Assembly (NCBI RefSeq): GCF_907164915.1
Contig: NC_061864.1
Location: forward strand, 4,175,389 to 4,239,388
Direction: 5' to 3'
From: Impatiens glandulifera
Lineage: Eukaryota > Streptophyta > Magnoliopsida > Ericales > Balsaminaceae
Length of the DNA: 64,000 bases
Shown here: piece by piece, positions 50,721-61,403 of the stretch
How the letters are laid out: each line of letters starts with the position of its first letter
Position numbering within the stretch: the stretch's first letter is position 1
Notes under the pieces: generated by a model
What the model was told of the DNA's origin: nothing
The model's database searches: none
Seen by the model: only the letters and a program-made list of their open reading frames with translations
Made by a program: the position numbers and the translations under genes

Positions 50721-52296
50721 TGTTCTTCTGAGTAAGCTTTAGTTTCCCACTTCCCCTTTTAAGCAGTATACCATAAATGGTACTCGTTTACTCAATCATG
50801 CAAGCGGTTGGACTTTTGGTTTCTTAATAAATAGTATTTTTTATAAATTAATTTTATTATTATGTTTTTCTTAACTTAATAAACTAGACTTATCAAGCAT
50901 GAAAGCAATCGATGTAATTGAGTCGAGTTTATAGATATAAATAAAATATTTTGGATACATAATTAAATTTGACAAAATCATTCTTTTTCTTTCTCTTCTT
51001 CTATTAATAGTGTGTGTAATTGGATGAGATATTTTATTTTAAATATAAATATATATATTCTACTTTTTAGATTAATATGTTTAAATTATTAATTTTTATT
51101 ATTTAATATATTCATTATAAAAGGAAATGTTCTTTTATTAAATACCTCATGCTACATTTGGTTTGTCATACTAAAATGTACTTTTTAAAAATAAAAAAAC
51201 AATTGGTATTTGTCATGATCAGTATTATTAAAGTCAAAGTTTGGGCTTAGTTGAAAAAAAATATTCTTATTTTGTATTTAATTTTTTTATGTTATCTTAA
51301 AATATATAATAGTTTTGTATTTAAATTAATAAAAATAATATATTTTAATTGTTTAAATGCTTTAAAAGTGGTACTAAAATTATGATTAAAATTTTGTAAA
51401 GTAGCTTTTTACTCTGATTATTATTCAGATTTGAATGTATATATATTTTTTAAAAAGTTTTGTGTAGATATACAATTTTGATTAAAAATATTAGTTAATT
51501 TTTTTTAAAAAAAAATCTATGTATATTGTAAAAGATAAAATCGTTTAAGCAAAATAAAAAAAAATGACATGAAAAGAAAATAAATAAAAATATAAAATAT
51601 AATATATAAAACAAAAAATAAAAAATGTTATTCAATATGCGAACTCGTAATTCCTTGATAATAAACGATTAACCCCGATGAACTCTACCGGCTTTTCGAA
51701 ATAATCTCAGAAAGTATGATATTATATTATGAATGATACGCATTTAACGACTATGATCAATGAAAATCGACAATTTCTCTTAAACCATATAGTAAACCAA
51801 AAATTAATTGGATTGGTAACTCATTGTGTAGATATGTCATATTAGTCGTGTCAATCCAAAACTAGACAAATATTATTTCTAAAAATATTTAATTTTTAAT
51901 AAATAAAATATAAATTTTCAAATTTAATATTAAATTTTATAAAATTCTAATAAAAAAAACAATCAAATTAAGATTAAGGGGTTATTTTTCTTAAAGTTAT
52001 TAAGAAAACTTGGTTATTTGAAAAATAAATATTGGTAATAATTTTGAGGATTCGTTGATTATTTTTTATAAAAAAAATTAAAAATTTAATATATATAATG
52101 ATAAAATAAAAAATTAATAATTTAAAAGAAATAGTATTTTAATAATTTAATTAATGAAAAAAATAATGTAATAAATGAGAGATCAGTGTGATGTAATATA
52201 TTTTGGTTATAGTTATATATCACAGACCTAAGGTCCAAGCAATCCAAAATTTGGGCATTAATTAAAAAACAAGTTAAACATATTTAATTATCAAAA
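50721..52296. other. AT-rich intergenic DNA
   Basis: Probable promoter of ADH-like copy 2 at the left edge. No other feature is supported. Confidence 0.5.
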
Positions 52297-52305
52297 TTAT
52301 ATAAA

Positions 52306-52980
52306 GAGAAATGATTAGGTGAGAGATTTGGTGAGGGAATAAAAGCATCCCTATCCTTATACCCATACATAGGTACAAATATGTGGCACATCATCAGCCA
52401 CATTAAAAATAAATTATACCTCTCAATTTATACTTCTATTCACCAACCATCTCAAGTACAATTGTGGTCCCACCATCCATATCATTTAATTCATACAATA
52501 TTTTTTAATTTAATAATTCAAGTAATTTTGTTTTATTTTTAATTATATTAATTTGTTTAAATTAAAAAAAACACATGTTAACTTTTTAGAAAAAAAGGTC
52601 ATATTTATTTTTAAATGTTTATTTTTTAAAATGTTTAAAAGTTTACTTTTTAAAAATTTTAAATGTTTATTTTTTTTTCCATAAAAAGTGGGGTGGGGAC
52701 CACTTTTTTTTTTTTTTTGGTATTTTCTCATTTGTACCCGGTAGCAACTACTCATCTTTCTCCCTCCAAATTTGTACTCATCTCCCCATTAGTGTACTCA
52801 GGTACAAATTCTGTCCACATTAGATTTGTACCTACCGATGGGGATGCTCTAACTTGACATAATCTTATTCGCTGAAAAAATCAAATAATTTCTCTCTTTT
52901 CTCTTTTTCCTTCCACTTTTACATTGTCAAGTTATTCTCTCACCAAATTCTTTCACCAAATTCTCTCTTTATCACTCCTC
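52306..52980. mobile_element. MITE family A copy 2, split by a nested MITE
   Basis: Outer parts 52306-52342 and 52850-52980 together match copies 1 and 3 (GAGAAATGATTAGGTGAG...TTATTCGCTGAAAAAATC...TATCACTCCTC is the family layout). Flanks TTATATAAA (52297-52305) and GTATATAAA (52981-52989) agree at 8 of 9 positions, which fits a 9-bp duplication. Confidence 0.8.
52343..52849. mobile_element. Nested MITE (Harbinger-like) inside family A copy 2
   Basis: Inverted ends AAGCATCCCTATCC and GGGGATGCTC, with longer similarity (CATAGGTACAAAT / ATTTGTACCTACCG). A TAA duplication is at 52340-52342 and 52850-52852. Removing the element and one TAA restores the family A sequence seen at 6620-6640. 507 bp, AT-rich, no coding frame. 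Confidence 0.85.
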
Positions 52981-52989
52981 GTATATAAA

Positions 52990-55516
52990 ATAGTTCGAAA
53001 ATTATTTTTATTTATGATTCTTTAGAATGATTTGCTTTTTTAATTTTAATTTTAATTAAAATAATACATAATTAAAAATTTATTAAAAAGATATTTTAAT
53101 CAATAAAATAATATTTTTAAGATAATATTTAATAAATTATCTTAAAATTATGTAAATATTATAATAATCAATTATAATAGTCAATGTGTGAGCTGTAAGC
53201 CAACCACTTATCTTCATAAATGTTTGAAAATGATTTAATGATTTATTGGATGCAAAACCGGGTGGGTGGATTATCCCGTTTCCAAGTTTCCAAACAAGTA
53301 TGCCCCCACTTAGGAACAGTCCACACTCCAGTCTCATGCGTGATGCGACCTCTTAAATTATTTATATTTTTATAATATTTCATCTTCGATTTTCATCCAG
53401 CAAATTATTAAGAAAAATTATTTTAAGTGTGTTGGGTAACTTTGAAGTTGGTATTGGAATTGAAATTAACATTGAAATTAAAATTGGAGGGTCTAATTTC
53501 AATTATTATGTTTGTTAAACACTTTAATATTAAGAATTGGAATTTTAATGGAATTCAATATAATATAATTTGAGAGTTCTCAATTCCAATCTTTTTAGGT
53601 CGGAATTGTAATTTCAAATTAACACGTTTTTCTCGTTTTTGACATGTTTAATACGTTTTTCACACATAAAATAATTTATGTTTTTTTTATTGAATAACTT
53701 ATTTTGTATTTACAAAGTTCTGAAAAACTCAAATAATTAAAATATTAGCCCTTGTTTATTTAAGGTAAACTTACCTGAATCCAAACAAAGTAAAGGGATG
53801 GGAGTTTCTTCTCTATACTAATCAGATAAACTCAACCCAAATTATATTATTTTAAAAATAAAATAGTTAATGTAACAATTTAAGTATAAGAAATTAAATA
53901 TTATTTAATTGTAATGAGTGGTTATCTGATTCTCTCCGTCCCTAATTCTCACTATCATATCTTATCCTTATTTCTATCCCTAATTATCATTCTTTATTTA
54001 AAACCTCTAGTTTTCTATTCCTCTCTAGAAATATCATGTAGTTATATTATTTTTTTCATTTTTCTTAATATGACAATGTCATACAAAAAAAATTAGATGA
54101 CTTCAGATTTTAAAAAGACCGCTCACAAACGCATTTCCCGCATCACAATATATTTTATTTTATTTGAAATCTAGAATCCAATTAAATAATTTTATTTAAT
54201 ATCTTAATTTAATTGTTAATTTACTTCTCAATTTATTTTAGAATTAAAATTTTAATTTATGAATAGAATTATGAAAAATGTATAATGTCTCAAGTTTTAA
54301 CGTCTTAAATTTATAAAATATGAATAGAATTATGAAAAATGTATAATGTCTCAAGTTTTAACGTCTTAAATTTAATTTTATAAATTAAGAAATATTAATA
54401 TTTAATGTTAAGTTTAAATAACGAAAAGAGTAATATAAATGATAACAGCGAAAAAAGTTTCAAAAATATAAGTAGGATGTTTGTAAAAAAATAATGAAAA
54501 ATAAATTATTAGTTGATTAAAATTTTAAACTGTTAAATAAAAAAATATTATTATATTAATATTTGTGATATAATTATAAAAAATTATATATATATATATT
54601 TTTTAAGTTTATAATAATTATAATTTTTTAAATAATGTTTTTGTACGGGCATCCCTATTCCCTACTCTAAACCTGCCGGGCCAATAATACATGATATATA
54701 CCAACAATATCTTAGGTTATATATAAATTATAGATTATTCAATATACTAAACAGTCTTTTGAAAAGTTGATAAAATGACTTATAACCTTATTTATTACAT
54801 TATTTAATATAATTTATTTCATATATATATTTATAATCACTTAACTTTGTTGATTTAATTTAAAATATGTTTAAAAAATTAAATTATTTAACTTATTTTA
54901 AACAAGTAAAAAAAGTAAACATGTTACTCTAAAAAATAAATACTAAAATATTAATTAATTAATTTTTTTATTTAAATTTAATAAAATTATTAGTATATAT
55001 AGTGTATTAAATTTTGTATATTTGTTTCCTTACATAACAATAAAACAATAAATTTGTTCTTATTATTTATTTTATTATAAGATTGATTAAATATAATAGT
55101 TTTGAATTATAATTAAAAATAATAATATAATTTAGTTAGTTAAATATGTTAATAATATCTTGATTTAAAGTTTAAATCTTATTAGTGTATTTTTGGACTG
55201 ACAGCCGTTGGATTATTTAAATAAATAAATAAAATTAAATATTATTTTATTTACTATCCTTCACTATATCATTTAATTTATTAAATATAAAATATTTTTT
55301 ATTTTAAATTATTATTTTTTAAATTATTTATATATCATATCTTTAAGTATTATTACTGCTTTTTAAAATATTATTATATATTATTATTCAAATAATTCCA
55401 ATCCAAATAAGATGTGAGACGTGCAAACTAAGTGTGCAAACTAAGTGTTGTCTTGTGAACACAACTTTATTTTCTAATATAATTAAATTATCTTGCTATA
55501 AAAAAGAAAGAATAAC

Positions 55517-55586
<70 letters not shown>

Positions 55587-55685
55587 AATAAAATAAAAAT
55601 AAACTATTTTTTAACAATATTTAAAAATTGAGGTTGTGTTTTTTATATAATTAAATTATTTGGATATAGAAAAGAAAGAATAACA

Positions 55686-55731
<46 letters not shown>

Positions 55732-55797
55732 CAAATAAAATAAAAATAAACTATTTTTAATAATTTTTAAATAAAGATGAGGTTACATTATTTGCAT
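52990..55797. other. AT-rich intergenic DNA with local repeats
   Basis: A 60/61-bp direct duplication (ATGAATAGAATTATGAAAAA...) lies at about 54259-54375. Long AT microsatellites occur at 55521-55584 and 55688-55730. Sequences around the two AT runs (AAAGAAAGAATAACAA...TCAAATAAAATAAAAATAAACTATTTTT) are duplicated and occur a third time near 55998-56110. No gene seen. Confidence 0.6.
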
Positions 55798-55806
55798 ATA
55801 ATTAAA

Positions 55807-55974
55807 GAGAAATGATTAGGTGAGGGAATTTGGTAAGGGACATAATCTTATAATTTTATTCGCTGAAAAAATCAAATAATTTCTCTCTTTTCTCTCTTTC
55901 CTCCCACTTTTATATTTTCCAACCAATGAATATATATCACTCCCTCACCAAATTCCCTCTCTCTATCACTCCTC
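55807..55974. mobile_element. MITE family A copy 3 with 9-bp target duplication
   Basis: 168 bp between perfect direct repeats ATAATTAAA (55798-55806 and 55975-55983). Ends GAGAAATGATTAGGTGAGGG and CCCTCTCTCTATCACTCCTC are inverted copies with mismatches. This copy fixes the ends of the family and its 9-bp duplication, which suggests a Mutator-type element. Confidence 0.85.
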
Positions 55975-56669
55975 ATAATTAAATTATCTGGATATAGAAA
56001 AGAAATAATAACAAATTATATATATATATATTATATAATAGTTTATAGAGAAAATTCAAATTTTTATTTAGTTATTATTTCAAATAAAATAAAAATAAAA
56101 AAACAATTTTTTAACAATTTTATATAAAAATAAAGTTATGTTTTTTTCATATAATTATTAAATTAGGAAAAAAACTCATTTAGATGTATATACTTGTACA
56201 ACTCGCTCATTTAAACGTATATACTAATGAAAGATCATTAAACATACTATAAAAATTTGGCTCATCTAAACGTATGTACTAATAAAAGATTATCTAAACA
56301 TACTATAAAACTAGGAAAATTTTCGTACTATGCACACGGATAAGGATAAAAATAAAATAAAATAAAAAATTATAATAATATTTATTCAATGTTTAAAATT
56401 ATTAAAATAAAAAATATAACGCTCTCATTACACATTTTATTCACTTCGATAAAATAACTTATTTTCTCACATTTTTCATCATATATTTTTTCTGAATGAA
56501 TATCTATTTTCATAACTTTACACTTTCACTTTGTCAATCAAATATTTGATTTATATTTTTTAATAATTAGCATCATTACTCACACTTTGGTCAATTAAAT
56601 ATTTGATTCATATTTCTTTAACCAGTTTCTAATGATACCAGTCTATTATCCCTCGACAAACCACATCTC

Positions 56670-58488
56670 AATCACATTTGGTTAAATGTTATACTTGTTT
56701 TTGTTAGTTTGCAAGTTCGAAACCTACAAATAACATTTTTAAATACATTTTTAACCGTTTTATGTTTATGGGCGGGTCAACCCTTAATCCGACCCAAATA
56801 TCCATTTACTCTCATATAAATATCCAAATTAACCACAGCTCTCGACCCCTGGTAATCCGGACACTTTAAAAATTAAGCATCATTATATATATATAGATTA
56901 GTTAGTTAAAAATTTGAACTTTTAATGTCTCGCGTTCATCAAATTTGATGTTGAATCTTAAATATAAAGTGTTGTTAGCCTAGTTGTTAAAGAGTTGTAC
57001 TTGTTTTGTTAGGTTGCAAGTTTGAAACTTACAAATAACATTTTTAAATTTATTTTTAACCGTTTTAAGTTTATCGGCGGGTCAACCCACAATCCGACCC
57101 AAGTATTCATTTACTCTCACATAAATATTCAAATTAACCACAACTCTCGACCCGACAATCCGGACACTTTAAAAATTAAGCATCATTATATATATAGATT
57201 AGTTAGTTAAAAATTTGAACTTTTAATGTCTCGCGTTCATCAAATTTGGTGTTGAATCTTAAATATAAAGTGTTGTTATCCTAGTTGGTTAAAGAGGTGT
57301 ATTTATTTTGTTAGGTTGCAAGTTCGAAACCTACAAATAAAATTTTTAAATTTATTTTAACCGTTTTAAGTTTATGGGCGGGTCAACCCACAATCCGACC
57401 CAAATATCCATTTACTCTCACATAAATATTCAAATTAACCACAGCTTTCGACCCCGCAATCCGGACACTTTAAAAATTAAGCATCATTATATATATATAT
57501 ATATTAGTTAGTTAAAAATTTGAACTTTTAATGTCTCGTGTTAATCAAATTTGGTGTTGAATTTTAAATATAAAGTGTTGTTAGCCTAATTGGTTAAAAA
57601 GTTGTACTTGTTTTGTTAGGTTGTAAGTTCGAAACCTATAAATAATACTTTTAAATTTATTTTTAATCGTTTTAAGTTTATGGGCGGGTCAACCCATAAT
57701 CCGACCCAAGTATCCATTTACTCTCACATAAATATCCAAATTAACCACAGCTCTCGACCCGGCAATCCGGACACTTTAAAAATTAAGCATCATTATATAT
57801 ATATATGTAATAGTTAGTTAAAAATTTGAACTTTTAATGTCTCGCATTCATCAAATTTGATGTTGAATCTTAAATATAAAGTGTTGTTAGCCTAGTTGGT
57901 TAAAGAGTTGTATTTGTTTTGTTAGGTTGCAAGTTTAAAACCTACAAATAACATTTTTAAATTTATTTTTAACCGTTTCAAGTTTATGGGCGGGTCAACC
58001 CACAATCTGACCCAAGTATCCATTTACTCTCACATAAATATCCAAATTAACCACAACTCTCGACCCGGCAATCCAGACACTTTAAAAATTAAGCATCATT
58101 ATATATATATAGATTAGTTAGTTAAAAATTTGAACTTTTAATGTCTCGCGTTCATCAAATTTGGTGTTGAATCTTAAATATAAAGTGTTGTTAGCCTAGT
58201 TGGTTAAAGAGTTGTATTTGTTTTGTTAGGTTGCAAGTTCGAAACCTACAAATAACATTTTTAAATTTATGTTAAACGTTTTAAGTTTATGGGCGGGTCA
58301 ACCCACAATCCGACCAAGTATCCATTTACTCTCACATAAATATCCAAATTAACCACAGTTTTCCACCCCGCAATCCAGACATTTTAAAAATTAAGCATCA
58401 TTATATATATATATTAAATTAACCACAGTTTTCCACCCCGCAATCCAAACATTTTAAAAATTAAGCATCATTATATATATAGATTGAC
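56670..58488. repeat. Tandem array of ~305-bp tRNA-like SINE units
   Basis: About six units with spacing of 303-308 bp; the GTTCGAAACC-type word lies near 56707, 57015, 57318, 57623, 57927 and 58230. Each unit carries an A-box-like TAGCCTAGTTGG (for example 58192-58203) and, about 34 bases on, a B-box-like GTTCGAAACC (58237-58246), as in RNA polymerase III promoters of tRNA-derived SINEs. Next come TTTATGGGCGGGTCAACCC and an AT-rich end, ATTAAGCATCATTATATATA. The last ~67 bp (58325-58480) are duplicated once more. Function as a SINE is inferred from the boxes. Confidence 0.75.
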
Positions 58489-59316
58489 TCATTTAGACTC
58501 TTTTAGTAAATAATAGTTAATTTTTATTTATTAATTAAAAATTAATATAATTTCTCTCTCCTTCTTTTTTTATTAATAAATTAACTATCTATTTTTATTT
58601 TTTTCATAATTTTTTTATTATTTTTATATGAGTATTTATTATTTTAATTTTATTTTACATATATGAGCATTAATCATTAATTATTTTAATTTTAAATTTC
58701 TTCTCTTTTTTATGTTTTTTTATATTAATATTGATTATTAATTATTTTAAAATTGTTTGGTCCCAAATTATTAACTATTTAAAAATTATTTGGTCTTGAA
58801 TATAAAAATGACTTATCATTTTAACAATAAAAATTCTTAACACAAAAATAAATTAATTAAGAATTAAGAATTGAATAATAATAATAACAAACAATGTTTT
58901 TTACTACTATTATAAGTCATTAATCAAAAAGTAAATAAAAAATTATTAATTTTATTTTTGTTAATATTAAAATAAATAAGAAATAAATATTTTAAAAAAA
59001 TATTAAAGAAAACATAAAATTCATAAATAAATTATAAAAAAAAAATTTAAATAAGAATTTAAGAATTTTGAGAAAATAAAAATTAATAAAAAAAATAAAA
59101 AAAAAAAGAAACTAATATAAAAGTAATAAGAATTTAAGAATAAAATAAATTTAATTAGTTTAATTAATGAAAAATAAGGAAAGAGAAAATATATTAATAT
59201 TTAATTAATAAATATATAAATAAAAAAATAAAAATAAATATATTTTATTAAAAAATGCTAAATAAGCTAATTTTTGATAATACGTAAGTTTTAATGACCT
59301 TTTATTAATACATCTC
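58489..59316. other. Extremely AT-rich intergenic DNA
   Basis: Long A/T runs and no supported feature. Confidence 0.6.
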
Positions 59317-59633
59317 ACAGGCCGGCCCTGGGAAGCCCTGAGATTTTGGGGTCCTATGCAAATTTAAATTTTGGCCTTAAAATAGTAAAAATAATAATAA
59401 TAATTTTAATTAATTAAATAAAATATAAATAATTAATATATTATAATACTAGACTAAAAATAGACTAAAAGAGATAAAAAAAAGTTATTTTATAATATAT
59501 ATTTAATATTAAAGGAGAAAAAAAAGGAAAAAATAATATTAATAATATAATATTATTAAATATAAAAAAAATGGGGGCCCTATAAAAGTGGGAGGCCCTA
59601 TGCAAGTGCATTGGTTGCCTTATAGGGGTCGGC
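59317..59633. mobile_element. Possible hAT-like MITE
   Basis: The left end reads CAGGCCGGCCCTGGG and the right end GGGGTCGGCCCTG, roughly inverted. Subterminal CCTATGCAA and GGGGCCCTATA-type words occur on both sides of an AT-rich middle. CAGGG...CCCTG ends are typical of hAT elements, but I saw no matching 8-bp duplication, so the ends are provisional. Confidence 0.45.
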
Positions 59634-61403
59634 CCTGTATGTGAGCTAGTTGTACAAATAAATACGAACTTTTTTCATCAAATTATCTAGTTTATAAAAA
59701 AAATAACAAATTATATATATGATAAATGATTTGGAAGGGAATTTGAAAAAAAGAATGAAAAAAGGAATACTAAATCTGATTAATTAAAAAATAATAAAAT
59801 TTATCTCTTTATTATTTCTTGTTATACTTTTATCTTATTCCAAGCAAATAATGTGATGAAAACGTTCATTTCCCTATCATTCTTATTATATTTATTATAT
59901 TAATGATATTATTTATTTTATATATAAATTAATTATCTAGTATATATAAATTAATAATTTATTTTATTATTTAATATATTAAATTATATTATTTAATTAT
60001 ATAATTCAATACATTGAATTTTATAATCAATAAAACAATATTTCTCTTATATATATATATATAATCATTTTATTATAATATATTAATAAATGTTAAATCG
60101 CAGTATAATTAAGTTATTAACCTCGAAACAAAACCTATAAATAACTAAAAAATAGCTAGAAAAACCAATTGTATAAATATTAGTAAAGGGTGGCCACAAG
60201 AAAATAAAAGCACACATAGAGTAGTAAGACCATTTTTACTTCAAAAATTTATTATTCAACTCAAAATATTGTATATGTGATTAAACACTAATTATTTTTA
60301 ATTTAAAAATTAATTTTCAAAATCTCAAAAAAAAAAAAATCTTTTTATACATATTGTTAAACTTTTTTTTAATAATTACTTATATATTTATTAACTTTAT
60401 AAATTAGCAAAGACAAAATGCAGAGAAAGAAAGGAAGGAAATCTAATATTTTTTCAAACCCATACCAATTAAAGAAAATGATGACAAAATTTATTATACA
60501 TCAATAATTTATATTTATATAAAAACAAATTAAACATCATTAAATTAAATGAACGCAAATTATATTACACCAGAAAAAAAAATTACATCAAAACAAACAT
60601 TATTAAAAAAAAAATAAACATAAAAAAATAAACTCAAATTTCATATTTAATATTATTAAAAAAACAACCATTAAATTAAATGTATATATAAATTATATAT
60701 AAAAAAAAATATATAAAAATTCAATTTAAATAAAAGTTAAAGGATCAAATTAAAATTTTAAAATAAATTTTATAAAAAAAAGTTAAATATTCAAAATTCG
60801 AACTTTTTAAACTTTAGGAGCTTTTTAAATTTTAATTGCACATGCATTTAATGAATAGTAATTTCTGCATATTTTGGTTTTGAAGGGTGAGAAAATACTA
60901 ATAATGGATTATGAGTTTGCATTTGTTAAATGAGATGACCCAAAAAAAATATATATAGGGACCGATTATTTATTTTTTATTAATATTAAAGAAATTCCTT
61001 TATTTGTTTTTACATTGCACAAACTAACTCCATTTCGTCTCCAATTGGGGTCTACGCCCTCTTTGTTTTAGCCATGGATAATTGGGTGGGCATGTCTTTT
61101 TATAAATAAAAAATATATACTTTCTGGCATGTCTTTTTATAAATAAAAATATATACTTTCTTAAAATCAACATTAAATTGAAATAATTTAAGTTGAATCA
61201 AATAAGACTAATAGAAAAAGCCCTAATTTTGATATTTTCATTGAAGCTTAATGAATTAGATAAATTTAATAATTCGCAGCTAGTGAAGTTTATTCGTTGT
61301 TAATAGCTAGCTACCAGCTAGAGCGTGACGACCGTACTAATCTCGTAGGCAAACAAACGGGACATCAGCTGTTCCTTGTCATCGCCATTTTTGATTCCCG
61401 ATT
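59634..61403. other. AT-rich intergenic DNA and CTU1 upstream region
   Basis: A very diverged relative of MITE family A may lie at 59720-59885. A 38-bp direct duplication (GGCATGTCTTTTTATAAATA...) is at about 61089-61162. The sequence becomes GC-richer from about 61270, probably the 5' UTR of CTU1. Confidence 0.5.

Noticed and set aside
56670..58488. tRNA genes
   Set aside because: A- and B-box-like words are present, but no acceptor stem or cloverleaf can be drawn. They fit a tRNA-derived SINE better.
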